Numbered from the stretch's first letter, positions 17,394 to 27,834 are shown. The stretch is 58,436 nucleotides of DNA from Nostoc commune NIES-4072 (GCF_003113895.1 NZ_BDUD01000001.1:3689600-3748035); one strand, 5' to 3'. The notes: generated from the letters alone by a model not told the origin. Numbers and translations are program-made.

Positions 17394-17560
17394 AGGCTAT
17401 TGTGAGCATCTTACTTTCTAGTGTAGTGCTGTGTGGAGAGCGATCGCACTTTGCCTCAACGCTTGCTTTTCAGGAATTGGTGCAGCCTTACCCAATCTTA
17501 CCCAATATAATCTGCCGAGAAGGCGGAATAATATGTATCCTGTCCAATGCCATCTCACAC

Positions 17561-18748
17561 CTACATCAACTCCATCTCTTGCAACCCGTGGCGTAGTCTC
17601 TTCGCCTCTTCGGGATTATACCTTTCATGAAGGGCGATCGCTTTTCTAAAAGCTGTTAAACTATCTTGATGATTGCCAACTTTCAGCAACACTACTCCTA
17701 AATTTTGATAGGCTTCGGCATAGTTGGGATTTAACGCGATTGCATTTTGATAATATGCGATCGCATCTGTAAATAAACCCAAAGCTTTAAATATCATCGC
17801 CAAATTATAATGTCCAAAAACAAAATTAGGGTCAATCTTCAAAGTTGTGGCGTAAGCAGTTTTTGCACCGTTTAAATCTCCTGCTGCTTTGAGTAAGTTA
17901 CCCAAGTTGATGTATGCTCCTAATTTGAGCATGGGGTAAATTGGCAATTTGATCGCAGCTTGATAATGAGAAATAGCCTGTGGGGTTTTTTGCAACCGAC
18001 TGTAGGCAATGCCTAAATGATAGTGGAGTTCATATAAAATATCGTAGTTTTCTTCAGCAGTAGTAATTCCTCGTCTAAGCAACTCCATACCTTTGGTAAT
18101 TTTCCCTGTTTCCACATACAATGCCCCTAATTTACTGCAAACATAGGGGTCATCAGGATGACTAACGAGAAATCCTTCCATTGCTGTAGCTGCTTTGGCA
18201 TATTTGTTATTTTGAGCGATCGCACTTTTTTGATATCCTACGTGTAAAAGTGCCACTCCTGGTAAATAACCTACTTGCCAATGAGGTTCTTTGGCTATAA
18301 TTCCTGACACGCTATCATCCACTAAGGCATGATAAGGACGATCAAAACAAATATCTGGATGATTGCGGAACAGCCGGGAAACCAAAGAATAGGGAGATTG
18401 TTCTGCACCAATTTCGTGGCGGACGAGGTTGATGAGCAGGTATTCATCTCTTGCGATCGCCTCTCGCAACTGCGGTATAATTGTTGGTGTGAGAGTTTCA
18501 TCAGCATCTAATACCAGAATCCAATCTCCAGTCACATATTTTAGAGCTGCATTGCGAGCAGCACTGAAGTCATTACACCATTTAAAATGATAGACTTTTG
18601 CACCCAGTTGTTGGGCAATATTAGGAGTGCGATCGATTGAGCCTGTATCCAAGACTACCATTTCATCTACCACTTTTTGGACACTGCTCAGGCATTTAGG
18701 CAGTGTTGCTGCTTCATTTTTCACAATCATGCACAGACTGAGTTTCAT
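17561..18748 (-). CDS. Family 2 glycosyltransferase with C-terminal TPR repeats
   Basis: A 395-residue protein. Residues 1-185 form a GT-A family 2 domain: MKLSLCMIVKNEAATLPKCL, VVLDTGSIDRTPNIA, and a DxD-type motif in WILVLDADETL. Residues of about 190-380 hold TPR units, visible as LGALYVETGKITKGMELLRRG, LGIAYSRLQKTPQAISHYQAA and AYQNLGVVLLKVGNHQDSLTAFRKA. This architecture (SunS or TPR-glycosyltransferase type) is common in cyanobacteria. It may glycosylate proteins or build cell-surface glycans; neither donor nor acceptor can be read. It lacks membrane segments. The start at 18748 is at the fold beginning. Confidence 0.92.
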   Translation of the reverse strand: MKLSLCMIVKNEAATLPKCLSSVQKVVDEMVVLDTGSIDRTPNIAQQLGAKVYHFKWCNDFSAARNAALKYVTGDWILVLDADETLTPTIIPQLREAIARDEYLLINLVRHEIGAEQSPYSLVSRLFRNHPDICFDRPYHALVDDSVSGIIAKEPHWQVGYLPGVALLHVGYQKSAIAQNNKYAKAATAMEGFLVSHPDDPYVCSKLGALYVETGKITKGMELLRRGITTAEENYDILYELHYHLGIAYSRLQKTPQAISHYQAAIKLPIYPMLKLGAYINLGNLLKAAGDLNGAKTAYATTLKIDPNFVFGHYNLAMIFKALGLFTDAIAYYQNAIALNPNYAEAYQNLGVVLLKVGNHQDSLTAFRKAIALHERYNPEEAKRLRHGLQEMELM

Positions 18749-19066
18749 ATTGCCAATAAATTATGGTTCAAATTTTTTGCTTCTAGTGACCAACTTTTAT
18801 TTTGTGCCGATATAGCATCAGACCATCATAAGGCGAGTTTTTAACAAAGGACAGTCATTAGTCATTGAGCATTAGTTATTTCTTCCCTGCCCCCCCTGCC
18901 CCCTGTACCTAATCCTCTAATACGTGTAGACTCGAAATCTCGAAATAATAAATTTATCTAATATATCTTGTGTAATGATTAATAAAAAATATTATTTTAA
19001 ACTAGATATTACCCATTTTTAATGTTTATATAACTATTATACGCATTATATAGAGAATCATATATA
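18749..19066. other. Divergent intergenic region, promoter side of pcxA
   Basis: A 318-bp AT-rich gap with CCCCTGCC repeat pieces at about 18888-18904 and an ATTAGTC copy at 18855-18870. No gene. Promoters of both flanking genes should be here; none can be placed confidently. Confidence 0.4.
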
Positions 19067-20356
19067 ATGAAAAACCCCTTCGCCAGAACTGCAAATTTAT
19101 TTCGCCAAAATCTCAAAGATTATTTGCGATCGCTTAACGTTTGGTTTTTAGATACACCAGAAAGGGCACTTTTAGAAGCTCAACAAGCCGCTCAAAGAAT
19201 TAAAAACATTGAGATAGAACATTTTGACGGCAAGAAAATATCTTCACAATCAGTAAATTATACTGAAAATGTGATGTCTTATTGGCAAGGATACCTCGAT
19301 AAGAATTTAACTATTATCAAAGTAAGACTTATAGAGTTTCGCCTTAGTCGAAAAATTTTAAATATCTCTAATTCTGTATTGTTAGAAAATCTGAAAATTA
19401 TTGATGAAGTTGTAGAGAGGTACGCTCTCAAAGATGAATTAATTAGCAACAATGCATTAATATCAACTTCTCAACAACTACAAGTTAACCAAGACCAAAT
19501 CAACAAACAGTCATCATTTAATATTAATAACAATATTCAACCTCAACCTCCATCTCTACAAGCTAGATTATTATCGAGGTTTAGGGGTCAAAGACTTAAT
19601 AGAATCAAAGCAAATTTGGTACCGCAGACGGAAGAAGAGTTCGTTAGAAATTACCGAATTTCTAAGAATAGAACAAAAATTTCTATTAGATTTATACTAA
19701 CGTTAGTTATTGTACCCTTTTTAACCCAGCAATTATCTAAGAATTTTTTAGTATATCCCATATTAGAAAGAAACAGAGAAAACAATATAACCCAAATTTT
19801 TATCAATTCTGATATGGAAAAAGAAGCTCTCCATGAATTGCATAACTATCAACAAAGCTTGAGGTTTGAATATTTCCTAAATCTAGCCCCACAAATTTCT
19901 TCAGAAGTAATAAAAGAAAAAATAAAAGACAAAGCCATTGAGATAGCTGAGGAATTTCACATAAAATATAATAGTGTTATTAGTAATGTATTTGCTGATT
20001 TAATATCATTAATTTCTTTTAGTATAATTGTCATTATAAGCAAAAAAGAAATTGTAATTGTGAAATCTTTTATAGATAATATTGTTTATGGATTAAGCGA
20101 TAGTGCCAAGGCTTTTTTAATCATTCTTTCTACAGATTTATTCGTAGGATTTCACTCACCAGAAGGGTGGGAGGTTATTCTTGAAGGATTAGCAGCACAT
20201 TTAGGACTACCAGACAATAAAACCATAGTATTTTTCTTTATTGCCACATTTCCGGTAATTTTAAACACTATCTTTAAATACTGGATATTCCGCTATTTAA
20301 GTCTCTTATCTCCGTCGGCATTAGCTACATTAAAAGAGATGGATGAGGGTAATTGA
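19067..20356 (+). CDS. pcxA: Proton extrusion protein PcxA (CemA family)
   Basis: A 429-residue homologue of PcxA (CotA) and chloroplast CemA, inner-membrane proteins needed for light-induced proton extrusion and, indirectly, CO2 or nitrate uptake. The N-terminal half is soluble and helical (FLDTPERALLEAQQAAQRIKN). The C-terminal half has the CemA core: a first membrane helix at SIRFILTLVIVPFLTQQLS, a long amphipathic stretch, a helix at VFADLISLISFSIIVII, and then the signature STDLFVGFHSPEGWEVILE, FFFIATFPVILNTIFKYWIFRYL. ATG at 19067 gives normal length. The gene is AT-rich. The small membrane protein gene 124 bp downstream on the same strand may be cotranscribed. Confidence 0.95.
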   Translation: MKNPFARTANLFRQNLKDYLRSLNVWFLDTPERALLEAQQAAQRIKNIEIEHFDGKKISSQSVNYTENVMSYWQGYLDKNLTIIKVRLIEFRLSRKILNISNSVLLENLKIIDEVVERYALKDELISNNALISTSQQLQVNQDQINKQSSFNINNNIQPQPPSLQARLLSRFRGQRLNRIKANLVPQTEEEFVRNYRISKNRTKISIRFILTLVIVPFLTQQLSKNFLVYPILERNRENNITQIFINSDMEKEALHELHNYQQSLRFEYFLNLAPQISSEVIKEKIKDKAIEIAEEFHIKYNSVISNVFADLISLISFSIIVIISKKEIVIVKSFIDNIVYGLSDSAKAFLIILSTDLFVGFHSPEGWEVILEGLAAHLGLPDNKTIVFFFIATFPVILNTIFKYWIFRYLSLLSPSALATLKEMDEGN

Positions 20357-20479
20357 TAATTTGTAATGACGCTCGTTCCTCTCTATGAGACGCTATGCTA
20401 ACGTAATTCATAATTATTTTGGCGTATTTGTCTCCTGATTCGCTAGGCTATTTATATCCTGGTTCTTCTGAAGCTTACT

Positions 20480-20956
20480 ATGGATTTTGAAAGCAAAGCT
20501 AATGCCCCAACTCCTACAGACAACATAGAGTTTGCTCAACCAACTATTAGCCGTAAGCCATTAGAATTGCTGCGAGATACTGAGGCTTTGCTACGCCGCC
20601 CAACCGTAGCTACATTGTTGCCGATTTTACCACCAAAACTAAGAAATAAATTCCAAGCAACGTCATCTTTGGCAGATGATTCTTTTAAGGAATTGGCAGA
20701 AATTGACCTAGACACTATTAGTGATTTTGAACTGCGACATGCACGCATTAGTGTTGGCTTAAGCTTTGTTGGTTTTGGGGCGCTGATGATATTAGTACTG
20801 CTGCTGTACTTAAACACGTTGCGTCCTGAACTCAGTACGGGTGAGCAAATTCGGCAGTACTGGTATCAATATATTTGGTTTGTCAGTTTGGGTGTTGCAG
20901 GGATGTTTATGTTGGGCCGTGAAGCGATGCGTCCTATGCCAAGGCGACGGAAGTAA
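20480..20956 (+). CDS. Conserved small membrane protein, unknown function
   Basis: A 158-residue protein with a soluble N-terminus of about 90 residues (LLRDTEALLRRPTVATLLPI, FKELAEIDLDTISDFELRHAR) and two membrane helices (VGFGALMILVLLLYLNTL and YIWFVSLGVAGMFMLG), ending in a basic tail PMPRRRK. I recognise a cyanobacterial conserved type without known role. It follows pcxA in the same direction. Both termini are likely cytoplasmic by the positive-inside rule. ATG at 20480. Confidence 0.8.
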   Translation: MDFESKANAPTPTDNIEFAQPTISRKPLELLRDTEALLRRPTVATLLPILPPKLRNKFQATSSLADDSFKELAEIDLDTISDFELRHARISVGLSFVGFGALMILVLLLYLNTLRPELSTGEQIRQYWYQYIWFVSLGVAGMFMLGREAMRPMPRRRK

Positions 20957-20961
20957 AAAAA

Positions 20962-21052
20962 GCAGGGGAGCAGGGGGGATGGAAAAGAGGAATTGGGGCA
21001 GGGTGCGCTTTGCAGGGAAAAAAGTTTCCTCTTTTCCCCCTGCTCCCCTGCT
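20962..21052. repeat. Inverted pair of GCAGGGG repeats forming a long hairpin
   Basis: A purine-rich tract (GCAGGGGAGCAGGGGGGATGG) near 20962 is answered by the complementary CCCCCTGCTCCCCTGC at about 21036-21052, about 50 bases away. A transcript leaving the small membrane protein gene would fold here. Same design at 45899-46028 and 57160-57232. Confidence 0.6.
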
Positions 21053-21248
21053 TCTTCATTCCCCTCTGCCTCTTATCAAAATAGCAAGTGCTGAGTAAAC
21101 GTAATTCGTAATACCTTACGGGTTCGCGTAGCGTTCCGCAGGAAAGGGTTGTCTACGAGATGCTGCACTTACTTTGCTTAAGAGTAGAGGTACGCTTACG
21201 TCATTAAGTTTTATAACAGGAATTTAGAAAGAACCACAAAACTTATCG

Positions 21249-22160
21249 ATGATGAAGAGGGATTTAAACTCCCAGAATTGGTTAAAAGTTATGAATCACG
21301 ATGCTTTCATTGTTCCACCAGGTTCAAAGATTTCTCTGAAAAAAAACTATGATCCAGCCTATAAGACTGAGTTTCATGAAAAAGCTGATGCTGCAACTAA
21401 ATTACAAGTAGATGTTGAAAGGCTAGCAAATTACCAAAATATTCTCTACGCTCAAAACACATATTCTTTGTTAATTATTTTTCAGGCAATGGATGCTGCT
21501 GGTAAAGATAGCACAATTAAACATGTGACCTCTGGTGTGAACCCGCAAGGATTTCAAGTGTTTAGTTTTAAGGGCCCCAGTGCGGAAGAATTAGACCATG
21601 ACTACCTGTGGCGAACAACTAAGGCTTTACCAGAAAGAGGTCGAATTGGAATATTCAACCGTTCATACTATGAAGAAGTATTAGTGGTTCGTGTCCATCC
21701 AGAAATGCTGAAAAAGCAACAACTTCCCCACTTACCTGAAGGGAATAAGATATGGAAGCAGCGTTTTGAAGAAATTAATAATTTTGAAAAATATTTGGTA
21801 AATAATGGTGTGATTGTCCTGAAGTTTTTTTTGAATGTCTCAAAAGCAGAGCAGAAAAAACGCTTCTTAGAACGGATTGATTTTCCTGAAAAAAATTGGA
21901 AGTTTTCAGATAGCGATGTCCGAGAACGAGCTTTTTGGGATGATTATATGAATGCTTATGAAGAAATTTTTAACAATACTAGTACAGAATGGGCCCCGTG
22001 GTATATTATTCCTGCCGATCGCAAATGGTTTACACGCCTGACTGTTGCCAATATCATCTGCACAAAATTAGAAGAACTAAATCTGCAATACCCGACAGTT
22101 AGTGAGGAACATAAACAGCAACTTTTACAGGCAAAACGCATTTTAGAACAGGAGGATTGA
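21249..22160 (+). CDS. ppk2: Polyphosphate kinase 2 family protein (PPK2)
   Basis: A 303-residue PPK2-type kinase, which transfers phosphate between polyphosphate and nucleotides. The family's P-loop is [18 protein letters not shown] (Walker A residues 82-88). The Walker-B-type region is [22 protein letters not shown] with the lid arginines. Further on are [34 protein letters not shown], and the [12 protein letters not shown] and [16 protein letters not shown] segments. It is a single-domain, class I-like length. Whether ADP, GDP or AMP is preferred cannot be decided by eye. ATG at 21249, with a second ATG directly after. It stands alone in orientation, followed by gene debris. Confidence 0.93.
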   Translation: MMKRDLNSQNWLKVMNHDAFIVPPGSKISLKKNYDPAYKTEFHEKADAATKLQVDVERLANYQNILYAQNTYSLLIIFQAMDAAGKDSTIKHVTSGVNPQGFQVFSFKGPSAEELDHDYLWRTTKALPERGRIGIFNRSYYEEVLVVRVHPEMLKKQQLPHLPEGNKIWKQRFEEINNFEKYLVNNGVIVLKFFLNVSKAEQKKRFLERIDFPEKNWKFSDSDVRERAFWDDYMNAYEEIFNNTSTEWAPWYIIPADRKWFTRLTVANIICTKLEELNLQYPTVSEEHKQQLLQAKRILEQED

Positions 22161-22256
22161 GTTATTCTTTTAATAAAAAAAGGGTTAGGATAACATATAT
22201 TTGGATTAAAGACGAAAAGTTTTATATTTATTAATGATTTTTGTAACTAAAAAAGT

Positions 22257-22658
22257 TTGTCTGATGGTGAGAGCCAAAAAATCATAACTCAGATGGCAGA
22301 AAATGCCAAAAACCATCTACCTCACTTTAAGAATGCTGCCTTTGATATTGTGGCGATCGCAGCCTCAGCAGGCGGTCTAACTGCTTTAATTAAAGTGCTA
22401 TCAACTCTACCTCCAGAATTTACAGCCGCGATCGCGAATATAGATAGAATATGTTCGATGAAATGGAATTAGTAAGTTATCATCATACTTTTGAAACAAT
22501 AGTTAATTCTTTAAATGATAATTGCTTTGTAGTAGAACGCCTAATTGAAACTACCCCAAATGATTCAATAAGGAATAAATATCCAAGATTTTATGAAAGG
22601 ACTTCTAATTATCCATCATTCTGTGCCATAAGTGCAATCTATCTACCTAACCAGAAAT
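22257..22658 (+). pseudogene. CheB-like methylesterase N-terminal fragment joined to a methyltransferase C-terminal fragment
   Basis: The segment from about 22290 reads FDIVAIAASAGGLTALIKVL, STLPPEFTAAIA: the start of a CheB methylesterase domain with its catalytic Ser motif (SAGG). It breaks off after about 60 residues at 22438. A second frame at 22451-22658 reads YHHTFETIVNSLNDNCFVVERLIETTPNDSIRNKYP and so on, which matches the C-terminal end of a class I SAM-dependent methyltransferase (RxYHRPLxTYINxL type). Neither half is complete. The junction at about 22438-22451 looks like a deletion that removed the rest of both genes. Neither piece is likely to be functional. Confidence 0.75.
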
Positions 22659-22906
22659 GAAGCCTAGCTATCTTTACTTGGTGCATCCGCAGAACGTAAA
22701 CAAACTTTATCAAAAAGTAGAACACAAAGATGCGAATATCTGGGTAGACTGCACTGATGATTACTAGACTTGCCTGAGTTCGCAGTTATTGAAAATGACC
22801 TAAAAATGTTATGGCTCAGGGTATTTACTATATTTATCCTGAGTCAAGCACTATTAGATACTTTCGCAAGTTTTTATAGATATAACTTATTTCGGAGCAA
22901 CTAGAA
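22659..22906. other. Intergenic sequence before GH57 gene
   Basis: No gene is recognised. A 36-codon frame starting at about 22657 (MKPSYLYLVHPQNV) runs to 22767 but has no visible family and may be further debris of the disrupted locus. Confidence 0.35.
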
Positions 22907-24403
22907 ATGCTTTCCTTCCCCATGACTCATACTCCTTTGCCCGAAATCATTGATGGCTTGCCGAATATATCTGGTTGGGAAACAGAGGTTCTCTCTGTAG
23001 TTAACCATAATCAGCCAGTATTTTTACCAACAACAAATATCCGCTTAGAAGATGTAAATGCTGTGTTTGCGATCGCCTTACACATGCACCAACCAACTAT
23101 ACCTGCTGGAAATGGTGGTACACTCATCAGCAATCTGCAATATATGTTTGAACATCCTCATGAAGGGGATAACCACAACGCAAATCCTTTTGCCCATTGT
23201 TACAGCCGCATGGGAGACTTGATTCCTGAACTTGTCAGTCAAGGTTGCAATCCCCGTGTGATGTTGGATTACTCAGGTAATCTTCTGTGGGGACTGCGAC
23301 AAATGGGACGCGATGATGTGCTCGATAATCTTAAACGGATTACTTGCAATCATACTTACCAACCTTATGTAGAATGGCTGGGTACAATGTGGGGTCATGC
23401 AGTTATTCCTTCCACACCCATAGCAGATATTAAATTGCATATAATTGCATGGCAACATCACTTTGCGGCAATTTTTGGCTGGGAAGCATTAGCGCGAGTT
23501 AAAGGATTTTCACCCCCAGAAATGCATCTACCAAATCATCCTGATGCTCTCTTTGAATTTGTGAAAGCGCTGAAAGAATGTGGATATCGCTGGTTACTCG
23601 TTCAAGAACATTCTGTAGAAACAATTAGCGGTCAATCTCTTACCCACAAACATTTACCACATCGTTTGGTTGCCCGCAATTCTCAAGGCGAAACAATTAG
23701 CATTACAGCCTTAATTAAAACCCAAGGTTCGGATACTAAATTAGTCGCACAAATGCAACCTTATTATGAAGCAAAAACATTATCGAAACAACAGGTTGGG
23801 AGTGTTTTTGTACCACCAATAGTTAGCCAAATTGGAGATGGTGAAAACGGTGGCGTGATGATGAATGAATTTCCTAGCGCCTTTAAACAAGCTTGGTGGG
23901 ATATGGTCAATAACGGCGGCGGGAAATCAGGTGTAGTTGGGATGTGTGGTACAGAATATTTAGAATTAATCGAAGCTGCTGGATGCAAACCTGAAGACTA
24001 TCCAACTTGTCAGCCAGTGGGACAACATCAGATTTGGGAGCGAGTTTCATCAGATAATATTCAACCTGAAGCTGTAGAGAATGCCATTCAAGAATTAAAG
24101 CAAACAAACTCTAATTTTCATCTGGATGGAGCCTCCTGGACAAATCATATCAGTTGGGTAAAAGGATATGAAAATGTGTTGTCTCCTATGTATCAACTAA
24201 GCAGTTTATTCCATCAAAAATTTGATCCATTACAGCAATTTGACTCAGCAGAACCTGTTACCAGACAATCTCATTACCGTAACGTTCTTTTACATAACCT
24301 TTTGTTGGAAACCAGTTGTTTTCGTTATTGGGGACAAGGTGCTTGGACTGATTATGCGCGGGAAATTTATCAACGTGGCGAAAATTTATTGCAGATAAAT
24401 TGA
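22907..24403 (+). CDS. Glycoside hydrolase family 57 protein
   Basis: A 498-residue protein of the GH57 type found across cyanobacteria, related to alpha-amylase, 4-alpha-glucanotransferase or branching enzymes. The family start motif is IALHMHQPTIPAG. The middle carries VMLDYSGNLLWGLRQMG and ECGYRWLLVQEHSVE, and the second half FPSAFKQAWWDMVNNGGG and VVGMCGTEYLELIEAAG. The catalytic Glu/Asp pair cannot be assigned safely by eye, although the MCGTEYLELIE segment is a candidate for the nucleophile region. No signal peptide is present, so it probably acts on internal glycogen or a related glucan. ATG at 22907, with a second ATG at 22922. Confidence 0.88.
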   Translation: MLSFPMTHTPLPEIIDGLPNISGWETEVLSVVNHNQPVFLPTTNIRLEDVNAVFAIALHMHQPTIPAGNGGTLISNLQYMFEHPHEGDNHNANPFAHCYSRMGDLIPELVSQGCNPRVMLDYSGNLLWGLRQMGRDDVLDNLKRITCNHTYQPYVEWLGTMWGHAVIPSTPIADIKLHIIAWQHHFAAIFGWEALARVKGFSPPEMHLPNHPDALFEFVKALKECGYRWLLVQEHSVETISGQSLTHKHLPHRLVARNSQGETISITALIKTQGSDTKLVAQMQPYYEAKTLSKQQVGSVFVPPIVSQIGDGENGGVMMNEFPSAFKQAWWDMVNNGGGKSGVVGMCGTEYLELIEAAGCKPEDYPTCQPVGQHQIWERVSSDNIQPEAVENAIQELKQTNSNFHLDGASWTNHISWVKGYENVLSPMYQLSSLFHQKFDPLQQFDSAEPVTRQSHYRNVLLHNLLLETSCFRYWGQGAWTDYAREIYQRGENLLQIN

Positions 24404-24446
24404 ACTAGGGACTGGAAGCTGTACAATAGACATCTCCAGAAATTAA

Positions 24447-24690
24447 TTAACCTGAGTTCGGGTTAAGCCAGAAGCTAAAAAGCTTATTCTGTCAGGATTG
24501 AATAAAACTGGAATTGATCAAAGCAGGGATAAAAGTGAAATCATTTTGTCAATAAGGTTCACAAATGAAATTAATCTTAGTAATATGTCTTATTGACAAT
24601 AGATGAAAACAGAGCTTTAGACCGAACAACGATAACTCAAGGCTTTTGAGGATTTCTTATCCCGAACTCAGGTTAACCCGAACTCAGGTT
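24447..24690. mobile_element. MITE-like element with 21-bp inverted ends
   Basis: The left end at 24447-24467 (TTAACCTGAGTTCGGG onward) and the right end at 24656-24676 are inverted copies matching at 20 of 21 positions. They enclose 188 bp with no coding potential. Directly after the right end a second CCCGAACTCAGGTT copy occupies 24677-24690. No flanking target duplication is evident. The structure fits a small non-autonomous element in the gap between the GH57 gene and the tRNA. Confidence 0.65.
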
Positions 24691-25203
<513 letters not shown>

Positions 25204-25265
25204 GCACGAATAACAATGATAGCAGACTTCTGACCATTTAGCCAGTGCTGCGCCCAAAAAACTAA

Positions 25266-27509
25266 TTAAAGCGGGAATCTGATGGTGAAGGTGGTTTGAC
25301 CGACTCCACTCTCTACATAAATTGAGCCGCCTAAATGTCTGACCATTTTCTGCACTAATGCCAATTCCAGTCCAGTGCCGCTATGTTTCCAAGGATCATG
25401 TTTGGAAAGGTGATAGAAAGGCTCAAATATCCGTGACAGCTCGTTGCTGGTAAGCTCTAGCCCAGAATTACTAATATTAAGCTCTACTGCGTCCTCTGTC
25501 AGGTGAGCAGAGACTGTGACAGACTCACCTGCTGGGGTATATTTGCAGACATGGTTGAGTAGTTCGGTGATAATCCTCTCCATATCTGTGATATCTGTCT
25601 CTATAAGCGGGAGTGCGGGATCAACACTCAGGTTTAACTGCTGTCGCTGGCAAGTGGTGAGGTCTCGAAAAGACTCGACAATGGGGTTAAGCCAGCTTTG
25701 TAAGTCAATGGCAATCAAAGTTGGGGGATCGGGTTCGGCTTCTAGATATGTGAGTGTGAGTAGGTCGTTAATTAACTTGCTTTCTCGCGCACACTCGTTA
25801 TGCAGAATCTGCAAGAGTTGTGGAACTATTTCTATCTCTAATATTTCTGCTGGTGTGAGGACACTTTCGAGGGTTTGGACTGCAAGGCTGATGCTAGTTA
25901 TTGGTGTCCGCAGTTCTTGAGACAGGTTTCTGAGAAATTGGTTTTTGAGCCGATCGCATTTTTCTAATTCTTTGACCTGTGCCTGGTTTTGTTTGTAAAG
26001 CTGGGCTTGACGAATAGCGATCGCACATTCATTTGCAACCTGCTGCACTAACTCGATTTCAAATTCATCAAATGCCTCTTGTGTCGGTCTTGTCAACCAA
26101 ATGTTTCCCAAAATCCCTTGAGTATCGAAAATTGGACAAGCCATCTGGGACATAACCAACAACTTTGGTTGCCATCCAGGGACAATTTCCAAAAATTGCA
26201 ATGGTTGTTTTTGCAACAGTGGCTGATAAACTTCAAGACGGTCTGCAATCTGTCTGGTCAATCCTTGACACCGAGGGAGGTTAATGCTGTGCTCGTAGGT
26301 AATGGTAACTAGAGTTTGACAGGTACTATAAAGTTCGATTTGGCAACGGTCAAGGTTGAGTAACTCTGCTAATTCCTGAGTTACTGTCTGCAACACCTGA
26401 GTTTCATCCAGACTGTCGCGGATTTGTTCTGTCATGCGTCGCACCAAGGCTTGAAAGTTTCGCACCTGCTGCAACTGATTTTTTTGTTTCTGTTTTTGCA
26501 ACTCCAACTTTGCTTGGAGATCCTTGATTTGCTGACGAAGTTCTGCCTGTTGGGCAGCAATGCCGATTTGAGTTGCCAACTGAAGAGTCAAGTCCGTTTC
26601 TGTTTGCTGCCATTGACGCGATTGGTGGCAATGCTGGGCAATCAATAGCCCCCACATATCTTGCTCTTTGAAAATCGGCACGGCTAGATTGGCTCTCACC
26701 TGCAAAGATGCCAGAAAATCTATATGGCAAGGATGCAACCCAGCTGCATAAATATCTTCGACAACTTGAATGCAACCTCGCGCGTAGTGTTCTGGATGTT
26801 TGCCACTGAAGCAGGGATCAGTAATATTTTTTCCCAACAGGGGATCAGTCACAGTTGATTCGGCAATGATTACCCCACTGCCATCAGCCTCAAAGCGATA
26901 AATGAGGACGCGATCGCAATTCAAAAATTGCCGCAGTTCTATTGTTGTCTGATGCAGAATTGTCTCAAATTCTACAGATTGGTGAATTCGTCCAGCGATC
27001 GCTTCTAGCAGTTGTTCCCGTTCAACCTGGAGTCCAACTGCTTGTTCTGCTTGCTTGGTAGGAGTAATATTTCTACTAGTACCAATCAGTCGATAAATCC
27101 TGGAGTTAGCATCTCTTAACGGCGTGAGAGTCGTACTCCACCAAGTCTGAACCCCCTGGAATTGCAAACATTGTTCGTAAGAAATAGTTTTGCCGAATAG
27201 CACACATTCAGCATAATGCTGACGCACCTTAGCAGCATCGTTGGGGGAGAGAATATCCTCTGGTTTTTTACCCCGGAGATCATCTGAGCGAATGCCTATC
27301 CACTGCTCATGAGTGGGATTAAGTGCCACATATCGAAAATCTCCGTCCTCCAGAACATCAACTACAAATATTGATGCTTGCACAGAATCGTACATGCTCA
27401 GTAGAAATTGCTCACTACTACTTTTATCATCTACTTCTGTGCCGAAGAGAATCTGAGGTGGTGATAATTTTGTCAACTCCATAGTTGATTCCGTTGGATT
27501 TATATTCAT
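25266..27509 (-). CDS. PAS - DXCF cyanobacteriochrome GAF - GAF - histidine-kinase-like sensor
   Basis: A 747-residue soluble sensor. PAS domain about 36-155. The first GAF domain, about 175-320, has features of a DXCF cyanobacteriochrome: DPCF at 231-234 and the canonical bilin-binding Cys261-His262 in LHPCHIDFLASLQVRANL. A coiled coil at 320-350 and a second, plain GAF at about 365-500 follow. The kinase region starts at 515. Its HisKA motif reads NLSQELRTPI, with Gln531 (CAA) where the phospho-acceptor His should be. The ATP-binding domain has an N-box (ELLNHVCKYTPAG), SNSG in place of DxGxG, and GTGLELAL. I infer a blue/green-type photosensor whose output is not ordinary autophosphorylation. 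ATG at 27509; no response regulator adjacent. Confidence 0.92.
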   Translation of the reverse strand: MNINPTESTMELTKLSPPQILFGTEVDDKSSSEQFLLSMYDSVQASIFVVDVLEDGDFRYVALNPTHEQWIGIRSDDLRGKKPEDILSPNDAAKVRQHYAECVLFGKTISYEQCLQFQGVQTWWSTTLTPLRDANSRIYRLIGTSRNITPTKQAEQAVGLQVEREQLLEAIAGRIHQSVEFETILHQTTIELRQFLNCDRVLIYRFEADGSGVIIAESTVTDPLLGKNITDPCFSGKHPEHYARGCIQVVEDIYAAGLHPCHIDFLASLQVRANLAVPIFKEQDMWGLLIAQHCHQSRQWQQTETDLTLQLATQIGIAAQQAELRQQIKDLQAKLELQKQKQKNQLQQVRNFQALVRRMTEQIRDSLDETQVLQTVTQELAELLNLDRCQIELYSTCQTLVTITYEHSINLPRCQGLTRQIADRLEVYQPLLQKQPLQFLEIVPGWQPKLLVMSQMACPIFDTQGILGNIWLTRPTQEAFDEFEIELVQQVANECAIAIRQAQLYKQNQAQVKELEKCDRLKNQFLRNLSQELRTPITSISLAVQTLESVLTPAEILEIEIVPQLLQILHNECARESKLINDLLTLTYLEAEPDPPTLIAIDLQSWLNPIVESFRDLTTCQRQQLNLSVDPALPLIETDITDMERIITELLNHVCKYTPAGESVTVSAHLTEDAVELNISNSGLELTSNELSRIFEPFYHLSKHDPWKHSGTGLELALVQKMVRHLGGSIYVESGVGQTTFTIRFPL

Positions 27510-27834
27510 GCGAGAGTCCCTGTCTGGTATTACTGACTCTTCTAGGCGCTCTCTTGTCGTTACGCTTGTAGTAGATGCACTTTAGCGCCTATAGCAAAGT
27601 ATTGTCAGCTGTTGCTCATCGAAATTTGAATCTTTCTCTACTTCTTGTCAGAAATCTAGGAAAGCTAATGAAAGTCAGCTTAACAAATCCTGCTTTTTGA
27701 AGGCGAAAATACATTTGCAGGTTAGGGCAAACTTTAACAGTTTTTAAAGATTATTGCATATATCTAAGTGCAAACTTCAGTATACATCAATTAAATTTAC
27801 AATTCTTAATATAGGGAATAGGGAGTGGGAGAAC
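27510..27834. other. Intergenic region
   Basis: A 325-bp gap upstream of the sensor gene and downstream of the membrane-protein gene on the same strand. The sensor promoter should be here. No recognisable gene or repeat was seen except a short AGGGAATAGGGAGTGGG tract at about 27810. Confidence 0.4.
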
